Assembly: GCA_016934095.1 (NCBI GenBank)
Contig: JAFGTO010000518.1
Coordinates: forward strand, 1 to 5,471
DNA length: 5,471 nucleotides
Reading direction: 5' to 3'
Source: Candidatus Glassiibacteriota bacterium
GTDB taxonomy: Bacteria; Gemmatimonadota; Glassbacteria; GWA2-58-10
The notes under the pieces were generated by a model that had not been told where the DNA came from, did not search any database, and worked only from the letters and a program-made list of their open reading frames with translations. Positions 1-5,471 of this stretch are shown piece by piece (within the stretch, counting starts at the first letter, position 1; every line of letters starts with the position of its first letter). A program made the translations under genes and the position numbers.

Positions 1-481
1 CCCCGCTGCTGGTCCTGCCCTCCCGGAACTCGGGCGGCCAGTCCGCCAGGTCGTCGGGGTCGGAAGAAATATACAGACGGTTGTGCTCCAGCCTGGAGAC
101 CGCCTCGCTCATCCTCTCGCCGGCGTTGGCCAGGGCCGTGATCTCGTCAATCGACTCCAGTGAGTTGTTGCCGCCGATAACGTTGCCTCCCCTGGAGAGG
201 ATGCAGACAGTGTCCTCTGCCGTGCCGTTGCCGTCGCAGTCCCTGGCAACATGCACGCCCCAGTTCCAGCGCCCGGTCGAATAGAAATTACCGGACCCGC
301 GGGGGAACTGGTGGTAGGAGTCCGTCAACGGACCGCCGTAATTATTAGTATGCACAACCAGGCCTACGTTGTTGCCTGCTGCACTGTAACTGCTCCGCAT
401 CTCAGCGTATGATGGCGAGGCCAGACACACCAGCAGGACAACCAGGCTCAGCTTAAAAAACATGTTTCTAGCTTCAAGCAT
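1..481 (-). CDS. Secreted protein of unknown function, N-terminal 160 residues (cut by window edge)
   Basis: The reading frame is open from an ATG at 481 to the left edge, so the C-terminus is missing. This start is chosen because AGGAGA lies 6 nt upstream; an in-frame ATG at residue 7 has no such site. Residues 1-26 look like a Sec signal peptide: charged start, hydrophobic core at about 11-20, and a cleavage site after Ser-Tyr-Ala (24-26). There is no proper lipobox around Cys19, so a lipoprotein is unlikely. The mature part has a Gly/Asn-rich segment (36-75), an acidic Asp-Cys-Asp-Gly-Asn-Gly loop (81-86) that could bind calcium, Cys82 and Cys93 that could pair, and a DPDDLADWPPEFREG stretch (141-155). 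From memory, this layout resembles the N-terminus of large secreted proteins common in FCB candidate phyla, but the family is not identified with certainty. It follows the TonB-dependent receptor gene by 109 bp on the same strand and is probably its operon partner. Function unknown. Confidence 0.8.
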   Translation of the reverse strand, partial: MLEARNMFFKLSLVVLLVCLASPSYAEMRSSYSAAGNNVGLVVHTNNYGGPLTDSYHQFPRGSGNFYSTGRWNWGVHVARDCDGNGTAEDTVCILSRGGNVIGGNNSLESIDEITALANAGERMSEAVSRLEHNRLYISSDPDDLADWPPEFREGRTSSG

Positions 482-487
482 AAGTTG

Positions 488-493
488 TCTCCT
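488..493 (-). promoter_or_regulatory. Ribosome binding site of the secreted-protein gene
   Basis: AGGAGA on the minus strand lies 6 nt before the ATG at 481. It decides in favour of this start over the in-frame ATG at 463. Its presence also argues that the organism uses normal Shine-Dalgarno initiation. Confidence 0.8.
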
Positions 494-513
494 GTATATC
501 GGCTGCTTAATAC

Positions 514-541
514 CCCCGTGAGGGGCGTCCGCCATGCGGAC
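514..541 (-). repeat. Two tandem short hairpins in the receptor/secreted-protein spacer
   Basis: Two perfect inverted repeats stand side by side. GTCCGC (527-532) and GCGGAC (536-541) enclose 3 nt. CCCC (514-517) and GGGG (522-525) enclose 4 nt. Both are GC-rich and would fold in the mRNA between the receptor stop codon and the next ribosome binding site. No U-run follows, so they do not look like an intrinsic terminator. They could mark RNA processing, protect the upstream message, or reduce readthrough. Those roles are inference; only the repeats are seen. Confidence 0.55.
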
Positions 542-590
542 AAGGTGTAAAAAGCAGAATCAACAGGTTAAAGGTAAGCTGCAAAATCCG

Positions 591-3500
591 TCAGAAAGTG
601 AAGTCGACTCCCATGCGTATCTGGCGGGCATAGCCCCAGGCCGTTTTATCCATCGTGGAATACATGAAAGACCTGGCGATGTTGCCCTTGGCAGCTTCCA
701 TCGTGCTCAATACGCCGTCGCCGTTGTAGTCGTTCTGGAACCAGGCCTTCTGCACCTGGCTCAGGCCTTCGCTCCACTCGGTGTCCACCCCTCCCAGGGG
801 TCCCGCGTAGTAGCTCTCATAGGAATAACCCGAAGGGTAAGGCGTGGGCAGCTTGTTGTTCAGTGCGTTGAATACCTCGCCGAAGAATCCCAGCCTCCTG
901 CTGCCGCCGAGGTTGAATGTCTTGGTCAACCGGAAATCGAGGTTATAGCTCCAGCGGCCGCGGAAATAGTTGATTCCGCCGATCGGCCTGCCGTCGCGAC
1001 GGGTCAGCCAGGTCATGTTCTCGGCAGCGTTGAGGTGATACGTGCTAGCTCCGTATACCACCCTGTCGTATGCCGGCGGGCCGCTCTGCAGGTTGAAAAT
1101 GGCATAGGCCCTGACATTCTTCATGATCTTGTTGGCCATCGTCCCGGCCTGGAAATCCTCGGGGAACAGGTAGTTCAAGTTCGTGGTCAGCTTATGCGTG
1201 ACATCCCCCTCGATGGGACGGATCTCATCGGGCGGACGGTAAGTCTCGCCGGTAGTCGGGTCCAGGAAACTCTCCCAGTTACCCGTGGTGTTGTAACGGC
1301 TGCCCGTGGTCCGCGAAAACTGGAGGGTATACATCACGTTGTAGGCAAAGTTGTTGGTGAACCTGCGCCTCAGGGTCAGGTCCAGGCCCTTGATGTTCCC
1401 GTTGTCCTGGTTGGCGTACCCGCCCGAGTAATCGCGTATCCAGCGCTCGGCGTGCCACTGGTAGTAATCCCGGAAGAACTCCTTGTCCGCCACGTTGCCC
1501 TCTACATCGCGGTAAAAAGCCACCAGGTCCAGGACCATGTCGTTGGTCATCAGGTAGCTCAGGCCCGCCTCGAAAGCGTCGGTGCGCGAATACCCCAGGT
1601 CGCCGGGATTGCCGCTGCTGTAAATAAAACTCATGCTCGGCAGCTGGGTGAATACACCGTAGGAAAACCTTAGCTGGCTCTTGTCGGTAACCGGGAAAGC
1701 CACGTCAAACCGCGGCGACCACTCGCTCATGACCTTGGGGAAATAGCGCTCGCTCCACTGGTCGCCGTAACGGAAGCCCCAGTTGTCCAGCTCGTCAGGC
1801 GCCGGGTTGAACCGGTCATAGCGGAGCCCGTAGTTGAACACGAAATCGCCGAGGTCCGTCCGGTTCTGCAGGTAAAAAGCCATCATGTTCGGGCCGTAGG
1901 CGAACTCGTTGCCCACGTCGCGGCGACGGGACATGTTTTGCAGGTCGAACATGTTGTTGCTGAAAGTGGTGTAGGTGAACCCGGTCTTGGCCCGGTTCTG
2001 GCGGTTCAACTGGAAGTCTACGTCCGCCTTGTAGTTATTCTGCCACTCCCTCTGGTAAAAATAGCTCAGCCAGTAGAAGTCATCCCCATAGGCGGCATGG
2101 AAAGGAGTCTCGTAAAACCAGGTGCGGTGCCAGGGACCCACGCCATCGGGATAGTACAGCGCGGCGTTCTCGCTGCCTTCCAGCGGCAGGTTTATCACAT
2201 ACATCGGGTAGGAGATGGTCTGATCCTTGACTTTCCGGGTAAATATCACTTCCTCGTGAGGGAAGGTCTCCACCTCGAACGGGATGTCGTGCATGGACCA
2301 GCCCATGAAAGTGTTCTCGGACCTGATGTAGTTGTCCCGCGGGCTCGAGCTGCTGATGTCCTGCGTCTTGAACCTGGAAAAACGGAACTGCGCCTGGCCG
2401 CTGCGGTTTGCGGTCTGGAGGAAGTCCCAGTCGGCACCCAGCAGCAGGTTGGTGGTGCGTGTCCGCCTGGCGAATGCCTGCGGGATAAAAACCGTGGTGT
2501 CCGGTGCATCCCCGGCCCAGTAACGGTCAGGCAGCGTGCTGATCGTGGCCCAGCCGGTCTGGAAATAATTCCCGTCATCGTTGGCCGGGTATGAATGCTG
2601 GTTGCGCGAATAGCTGATCGACCCGATCAGCCTCAAAGGCTTGACCGGGTAATAAGTGACCTTGCTCTGGGCCAGCGTCCGGTCGCCCCAGTTCTCGGGG
2701 AGACGGACCGGGTTGGGCGGAGAGAACAATGCCGCACTCTTGCCCACCTTGCTGGAGTAGAACGCAGCCCCGGTCTTGAAATCATCCAGGGTAAACACCG
2801 GCCGCGGCTCGGTGAAACCGTTCTTGCTCCACCAGTCAGGCGACCCCAGGACCTGGTCGTTGCGAACCGCGTAGTTGAGACGGTCCACAAACTCCTGGTC
2901 CACTGCGTGGAATCCCTCATCCGCGTGGGTCGGTGTCCGGTCAGCCTGGCCCTGGATCTCACCGGAACCGTGGATGTACAAGTTCGGGATCAGGGGTATC
3001 GGCCCACCTACACTGAGCATCAACTGGTTATAGCCGTAATCGGAGGTGCGCGGGTTCTGCTGGTCCGTGGTAAAACGGAAGTTACCCTTCCAGTCCGACC
3101 CGCCTTCCTTGGTCACGATGTTCACGATGCCCGACTGCGCGTTGCCGTACTCGGCCTGGAACCCGCCGGTGATGATGTCCACCTGCTCTACCGAGCTGGT
3201 GGAAAACTCCAGTGGGGACGCATCCTGAGCCAGCGAGCCTTCCTCCTGCTCCCAAACCCAGCCCAGGCCGCTGCGGAACGGGTCGGCGGTGTAGTTGCGC
3301 ACCGTTACACCGTCCACCACCATGGCCTCCTCGCCCAGACGGCCGCCGCGGATCCGCACGCCCCTGGACAAAGCACCGTCGCCGCCGGTCTGCACACCAG
3401 GCTCCAATATGATCAGGTCGTCAAGCGTGGTGGCCGGCGACTCGGCGATCCTCTCCGCTGTCAGGCGACGCTTGGTAGTCGTCTCATCCCGCGGCATCAT

Positions 3501-3887
3501 TGCCTCGACTTCCGCCTCGACCGTTATTCCTCCCAGCTCCACCACTGTCGAGCTCAGGCTCCCGTTCACAGTCAAAGTCTGGCCGGCCAGGACCATCACG
3601 TTCTGGACCGTGGTCTTCTGATAGCCGGTATAAGTGAAGATAACCGACCTGTCGCCGGGAGGCACGTTGAGGATAAAATAATAGCCGTCCGCATTGGTTA
3701 CATTACCCAAGCGGGTACCCTCGATTAACACCTGGGCGCCCGCCAGTGGCGCTCCAGTGTCTTTATCCTTGACCGTACCTTCTATCTTACCCGTATTCAA
3801 CTGGGCATAGCCGGTTACGGACCAGCATAAAGCCGTGATAACCAGGGCCAGCGTTAAGAGAGGTGAGACTAGATATTTTTCAATCAT
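591..3887 (-). CDS. TonB-dependent outer-membrane receptor with carboxypeptidase-regulatory-like domain
   Basis: Complete gene of 1098 residues with ATG at 3887 and TGA at 591-593. Such receptors import substrates across the outer membrane using energy passed on by TonB-ExbB-ExbD. Residues 1-28 are a signal peptide with a cleavage site after Gly-Tyr-Ala. Residues 32-115 form a carboxypeptidase-regulatory-like beta domain (GKIEGTVKDKDTGAPLAGA, then NADGYY, then VPPGDRSV). Residues 119-126 (GGITVEAE) resemble a TonB box. The plug covers about 140-262 and carries the motifs RGVRIRGGR, VVDGVTV and GGFQAEYGNAQSGIVNIVTK. The rest is a beta-barrel, with typical segments at 669-695 (AFYLQNRTDLG, then NYGLRYDRF), at 738-800 and at 985-1010 (FFGEVFNALNN), ending in an aromatic DFTF. 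A loop at 1053-1064 matches an EF-hand calcium site. The substrate cannot be read from sequence; barrels of this subgroup are often annotated only as generic receptors. No frameshift or truncation is seen. The promoter at 4623-4652 probably drives it through a long leader. Confidence 0.95.
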   Translation of the reverse strand: MIEKYLVSPLLTLALVITALCWSVTGYAQLNTGKIEGTVKDKDTGAPLAGAQVLIEGTRLGNVTNADGYYFILNVPPGDRSVIFTYTGYQKTTVQNVMVLAGQTLTVNGSLSSTVVELGGITVEAEVEAMMPRDETTTKRRLTAERIAESPATTLDDLIILEPGVQTGGDGALSRGVRIRGGRLGEEAMVVDGVTVRNYTADPFRSGLGWVWEQEEGSLAQDASPLEFSTSSVEQVDIITGGFQAEYGNAQSGIVNIVTKEGGSDWKGNFRFTTDQQNPRTSDYGYNQLMLSVGGPIPLIPNLYIHGSGEIQGQADRTPTHADEGFHAVDQEFVDRLNYAVRNDQVLGSPDWWSKNGFTEPRPVFTLDDFKTGAAFYSSKVGKSAALFSPPNPVRLPENWGDRTLAQSKVTYYPVKPLRLIGSISYSRNQHSYPANDDGNYFQTGWATISTLPDRYWAGDAPDTTVFIPQAFARRTRTTNLLLGADWDFLQTANRSGQAQFRFSRFKTQDISSSSPRDNYIRSENTFMGWSMHDIPFEVETFPHEEVIFTRKVKDQTISYPMYVINLPLEGSENAALYYPDGVGPWHRTWFYETPFHAAYGDDFYWLSYFYQREWQNNYKADVDFQLNRQNRAKTGFTYTTFSNNMFDLQNMSRRRDVGNEFAYGPNMMAFYLQNRTDLGDFVFNYGLRYDRFNPAPDELDNWGFRYGDQWSERYFPKVMSEWSPRFDVAFPVTDKSQLRFSYGVFTQLPSMSFIYSSGNPGDLGYSRTDAFEAGLSYLMTNDMVLDLVAFYRDVEGNVADKEFFRDYYQWHAERWIRDYSGGYANQDNGNIKGLDLTLRRRFTNNFAYNVMYTLQFSRTTGSRYNTTGNWESFLDPTTGETYRPPDEIRPIEGDVTHKLTTNLNYLFPEDFQAGTMANKIMKNVRAYAIFNLQSGPPAYDRVVYGASTYHLNAAENMTWLTRRDGRPIGGINYFRGRWSYNLDFRLTKTFNLGGSRRLGFFGEVFNALNNKLPTPYPSGYSYESYYAGPLGGVDTEWSEGLSQVQKAWFQNDYNGDGVLSTMEAAKGNIARSFMYSTMDKTAWGYARQIRMGVDFTF

Positions 3888-3897
3888 GGATTAATAA

Positions 3898-3904
3898 CCT
3901 CCCT
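3898..3904 (-). promoter_or_regulatory. Ribosome binding site of the TonB-dependent receptor gene
   Basis: AGGGAGG on the minus strand lies 10 nt before the ATG at 3887. It is strong in sequence with slightly long spacing. It supports this start, which is also the one giving a full signal peptide. Confidence 0.75.
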
Positions 3905-3914
3905 AAGTAATTGG

Positions 3915-3943
3915 CTTTGGATCAAAGCTGTATCAAACCAAAG
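3915..3943 (-). repeat. Inverted repeat just upstream of the receptor ribosome binding site
   Basis: CTTTGG (3915-3920) and CCAAAG (3938-3943) can form a 6-bp stem with a 17-nt loop, ending about 11 nt before the Shine-Dalgarno sequence. One arm also belongs to a 10-nt segment (3935-3944) with a perfect reverse-complement copy at 4300-4309, so two alternative pairings are possible in the transcript. Read on the plus strand, the segment AAACC-AAA-GGTTT with a following T-run at 3935-3951 looks like a weak terminator, but no plus-strand gene lies before it. Confidence 0.4.
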
Positions 3944-4130
3944 GTTTTTTTGTATCGGCCCCTCCTTGCTGGAATTGGTGAGCTCCCGATAACACTCAAC
4001 CCTTCAGTTGCTCCATAGGCCAAGCCCCTTCCTTTCTCAATGATCAGGTTAATGGGGAAACACAACTCCGGCTGTATTTACCCATCAATTGCCAGAGTCG
4101 AAAAGTTCCGTATCTCCGGGGTAAAGCCAC

Positions 4131-4151
4131 GGTCAGCCAACATCTCTGACC
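4131..4151 (-). repeat. Short perfect hairpin in the leader
   Basis: GGTCAG (4131-4136) and CTGACC (4146-4151) form a perfect 6-bp stem with a 9-nt loop. On the minus strand the loop contains the ATG of a 21-codon frame that I do not consider a gene. A T-run of seven lies before it on the minus strand, on the wrong side for a minus-strand terminator. Confidence 0.45.
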
Positions 4152-4320
4152 CTGTCAAGAAAAAAACCCTGAATCAATAAAAATAATCCGGTAATCCGCT
4201 TTGCATGATGAATCGTTTCCAAACCAGGACTGCGGAGTATAGATTCGGTTTTCCCTGTTGATTGCGAGAGTATTTACCAGGAACAGCTATTGATATAAGC
4301 CTTTGGTTTCAAGCATCAGC

Positions 4321-4371
4321 TCGATATCTTTGTATGGCCAGGAAGCCGCAAGGTCGGCTGGCAGCTATCGA
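4321..4371 (-). repeat. Three-tier imperfect hairpin, candidate structured RNA
   Basis: Three nested complementary segments share one axis: TCGATA/TATCGA (4366-4371 with 4321-4326), GCC/GGC (4360-4362 with 4337-4339) and AGCCG/CGGCT (4355-4359 with 4344-4348). The terminal loop is 6 nt, with internal loops between the tiers, giving 14 base pairs in 51 nt. The upper stem is GC-rich within an AT-rich region. It lies in the middle of the receptor leader. No known RNA family is recognised. Confidence 0.45.
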
Positions 4372-4438
4372 AAAAGGAACCGTAAAGGGAGGAAAAATCT
4401 AAAAACCTTGAATAGAAAAGTGGTGCTGGACTTAGATC

Positions 4439-4487
4439 AAGCCTTAAATAATCCAGGCCGCAGAGCCTGAAAATTATTATCCGGCTT
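4439..4487 (-). repeat. Second three-tier imperfect hairpin in the leader
   Basis: Three nested stems lie on one axis: AAGCC/GGCTT (4483-4487 with 4439-4443), AATAAT/ATTATT (4473-4478 with 4447-4452) and CAGGC/GCCTG (4465-4469 with 4454-4458). They enclose a 6-nt loop and have small internal loops, giving 16 base pairs in 49 nt. No U-run follows on either strand, so it is not an intrinsic terminator. It would begin about 130 nt into the transcript from the consensus promoter. Confidence 0.5.
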
Positions 4488-4590
4488 TAAGTTATACACG
4501 GATGGGAATTAATTTAGATCGACAACTATTGCCTAACGATAAAATGACTCTCTAAGCAATACCTTCGTTAAATTTTTGAGGCTTGATGAG

Positions 4591-4608
4591 ATTGGTGGCT
4601 CCCCCAAT
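4591..4608 (-). repeat. Small hairpin at the expected 5' end of the leader transcript
   Basis: ATTGG (4591-4595) and CCAAT (4604-4608) form a perfect 5-bp inverted repeat around 8 nt. It would begin about 9 nt from the predicted transcription start, where a stem can protect an RNA from 5'-end decay. The repeat is short and could be chance. Confidence 0.3.
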
Positions 4609-4622
4609 ACGGTTCTTCGATT

Positions 4623-4652
4623 ATTATAGTGCAATTGAAAACGATTTGTCAA
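4623..4652 (-). promoter_or_regulatory. Consensus sigma-70 promoter pointing toward the receptor gene
   Basis: On the minus strand a perfect -35 hexamer TTGACA (4647-4652) and a perfect -10 hexamer TATAAT (4623-4628) are separated by 18 bp. The expected start is an A near 4616-4617. The DNA upstream is AT-rich and could act as an UP element. The next gene downstream is the TonB-dependent receptor, about 730 nt away. A perfect match in both hexamers is rare by chance, so a real promoter is likely. Whether its product is the receptor mRNA, a small RNA or both is open. Confidence 0.85.
4635..4652. promoter_or_regulatory. Imperfect palindrome over the promoter spacer, possible operator
   Basis: The 18-bp segment has the symmetric form TTGA-n-AA-n6-TT-n-TCAA and covers the -35 hexamer and most of the spacer. 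Six of nine symmetric positions pair. A dimeric repressor bound here would block RNA polymerase. It is not a clear Fur box or any operator I recognise, and part of the symmetry comes from the -35 hexamer itself. Confidence 0.25.
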
Positions 4653-4674
4653 GTATTAATTTGGAAATGCAACT

Positions 4675-4693
4675 AAAAAATTTACAATTTTTT
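4675..4693. repeat. A/T-only perfect inverted repeat upstream of the promoter
   Basis: AAAAAATT (4675-4682) and AATTTTTT (4686-4693) flank 3 nt. The repeat lies about 22 bp upstream of the -35 hexamer, at roughly -59 to -77 from the expected start. It could be a curved or UP-type element for the promoter, or a weak bidirectional terminator closing the TPR-gene transcript. The stem has no G/C pairs, which makes the terminator reading weak. Confidence 0.35.
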
Positions 4694-4727
4694 CGAGCCG
4701 GGAAACCAAATTGCCTGCTATTATGTT

Positions 4728-4750
4728 AAGGTTAAAACCTTGATAAGGTT
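4728..4750. repeat. Three alternating copies of a hexamer (AAGGTT / AACCTT / AAGGTT)
   Basis: AAGGTT (4728-4733), its complement AACCTT (4736-4741) and AAGGTT again (4745-4750) are spaced by 2 and 3 nt. Any adjacent pair forms a perfect inverted repeat. The site lies between the TPR-gene stop and the promoter, about 75 bp upstream of the -35. It may bind a regulator or fold into alternative hairpins at the 3' end of the TPR transcript. No U-run follows. Confidence 0.35.
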
Positions 4751-4843
4751 ATTGATCGTTCCTTTCTCTTTAATCCCAGGTTTCGCGTTCCCATTTACAT
4801 CAGGGTTCTGCAGCGTTTTCCGTAATAAGGAATCTCCACATTT

Positions 4844-5471
4844 TCAGGGCTGTTTCCCTGATGGTCCTGAAAGCTCTGCCTGCAGCGGTCTGATGTAAGT
4901 GCTCTCCAGGTAATCCGCCCGCTCAGGCTGCAGCCGGGCCAGGATTTGAAAATGTTTTAATGCTTCGGCGTGGTGCGCACTGTCCTGAAAGAACAACTCT
5001 GCCAGGGCCTCATGTGCCTGGACGTCATCGGGGTTAGTCTCAAGCACCAGCTTGAGGTGCTCGACCGCCCGGCCGGTCTCTCCGGACTGTCTCAGCAGCC
5101 GGGCTAGCTGGAAATTGGCTGCGGCACTGGTGCTGTCCAACTCGATGGCCCGGTTGAAATATTTTTCAGCCGCCCCGGTATTCCCTTCCTCGCTTTCCAG
5201 CAGGGCCAGGTTATAGACTGTCTCGAAATGGCGGGGATTCATTTCAAGGTAGCGCAGGTAAAAATTTTTCGCCGCCGCAGGTTTTCCCAGTCTGTGGTTG
5301 ATTATGCCCAGCATCTGGCAGGCGACTTCATCGGAGCGGTGGGTGCGCAGCACCAGCTCGTATTCCCTGGCGGCTTTTTCGAGCTCGCCCATCCGGTAGT
5401 AAAGGTCCGCATCGATCAAGACGGGTGAAGAATGAAGGCTGCGGGATTCAAGCGCGCTCTGGAAACAGGCC
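4844..5471 (-). CDS. TPR-repeat protein, C-terminal 208 residues (start outside window)
   Basis: The frame is open from the right edge to TGA at 4844-4846. A TTG at 5419 could be read as a start, but the frame continues 17 codons upstream to the edge without a stop and no good ribosome binding site precedes the TTG, so the gene is almost certainly cut at its 5' end. Counting from that TTG as residue 1, five tetratricopeptide repeats follow in register: about 1-30 (partly before it), 31-64, 65-98, 99-132 and 133-169. Each has the usual small residues and ends in NP, LD or QP turns. A short tail (170-191) follows. TPR arrays form a helical scaffold for protein-protein contacts. The repeats resemble the tandem type found in large TPR proteins of soil and sediment bacteria, and any N-terminal domain is unseen. 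It is followed by 956 bp without a gene and probably forms its own transcription unit. Specific role unknown. Confidence 0.85.
   Translation of the reverse strand, partial: ACFQSALESRSLHSSPVLIDADLYYRMGELEKAAREYELVLRTHRSDEVACQMLGIINHRLGKPAAAKNFYLRYLEMNPRHFETVYNLALLESEEGNTGAAEKYFNRAIELDSTSAAANFQLARLLRQSGETGRAVEHLKLVLETNPDDVQAHEALAELFFQDSAHHAEALKHFQILARLQPERADYLESTYIRPLQAELSGPSGKQP

Larger units (their letters stand above)
3888..4617 (-). other. Long non-coding leader of the receptor gene, or a separate small RNA region
   Basis: About 730 nt lie between the expected transcription start of the consensus promoter and the receptor start codon. I see no convincing gene on either strand. On the minus strand there are only tiny frames, of 21 codons or fewer, without a good ribosome binding site or recognisable product. 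The region is more AT-rich than the flanking genes and contains several inverted repeats, listed separately. It could be a long regulatory 5' untranslated region, or it could hold an independent small RNA with the receptor served by a nearer promoter I cannot see. By eye I found no signature of the cobalamin, TPP, fluoride or cyclic di-GMP riboswitches. Confidence 0.5.
4653..4843. other. Spacer between TPR gene and promoter
   Basis: No gene is seen. The stretch holds the triple hexamer and the A/T palindrome listed separately. No classic intrinsic terminator (GC stem plus U-run) for the TPR gene is visible. A CAGGG/CCCTG inverted repeat (4845-4849 with 4855-4859) overlaps the TPR stop codon but has no T-run after it in the transcript direction. 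Confidence 0.5.

Noticed and set aside
2246..2962. Minus-strand shifted-frame open frames inside the receptor gene (2246-2578, 2633-2962)
   Set aside because: They are Arg/Ser/Pro-rich shadows in an alternative frame of a GC-rich gene, and the receptor frame runs through them without a break.
534..3728. Three long plus-strand open frames (534-1673, 1938-2594, 2595-3728) opposite the receptor gene
   Set aside because: All three lie in the frame whose codons are the exact reverse complements of the receptor codons. That frame is stopped only by TTA, CTA and TCA codons, which a GC-rich gene rarely uses. Their translations show no domain and no start signals, while the minus-strand protein is a clear receptor.
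3935..3951. Plus-strand intrinsic terminator (AAACC-AAA-GGTTT with T-run)
   Set aside because: The stem is weak with a 3-nt loop, and there is no plus-strand gene upstream whose transcription it would end.
4079..4143. 21-codon minus-strand frame beginning Met-Leu-Ala-Asp-Arg-Gly-Phe, faintly like a transposase fragment
   Set aside because: It is very short with no good ribosome binding site. Upstream codons in frame give nothing similar, and there are no terminal repeats or other transposon traces nearby.
4118..4156. Plus-strand segment AAAGCCACGG plus hairpin resembling part of a cyclic di-GMP riboswitch
   Set aside because: Only a short core matches. The other conserved half and the closing helix are missing, and no plus-strand gene lies downstream for it to control.
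5417..5419. TTG as the start codon of the TPR protein
   Set aside because: The frame stays open to the window edge upstream, the first TPR repeat appears to begin before it, and no ribosome binding site precedes it. A gene cut by the window edge is the better reading.

Overview
The window reads as a piece of chromosome from a non-Bacteroidota lineage of the FCB group (the KSB1, Zixibacteria, Latescibacteria or Glassbacteria type). This assignment is inference. It rests on a TonB-dependent receptor with an N-terminal carboxypeptidase-like regulatory domain, followed by a large-family secreted protein. Two genes have good Shine-Dalgarno sequences and there is one textbook TTGACA/TATAAT promoter, signals that Bacteroidota usually lack. 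The genes are GC-rich and the long intergenic region is visibly AT-rich.

All three genes lie on the minus strand, so the biological order runs right to left. At the right edge (4844-5471) is the C-terminal part of a TPR-repeat protein whose start is outside the window. A 956-bp non-coding stretch follows (3888-4843). It contains a consensus sigma-70 promoter (4623-4652), which would give the next gene a leader of roughly 730 nt. That leader contains several inverted repeats able to fold, two of them multi-tiered hairpins of about 50 nt.

The central gene (591-3887) is a complete 1098-residue outer-membrane TonB-dependent receptor: signal peptide, carboxypeptidase-regulatory-like domain, TonB-box-like segment, plug and beta-barrel. 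It also has an EF-hand-like loop just before the last strand. After 109 bp holding two small tight hairpins, the next gene (481 down to the left edge) encodes a secreted protein cut by the window. The receptor and the secreted protein are probably co-transcribed, and may form an outer-membrane import or surface pair with an unknown substrate.

No mobile element, CRISPR array, tRNA or rRNA is visible. The least ordinary part of the window is the long structured leader. It matches no riboswitch class I could recognise by eye, and its function is unproven.
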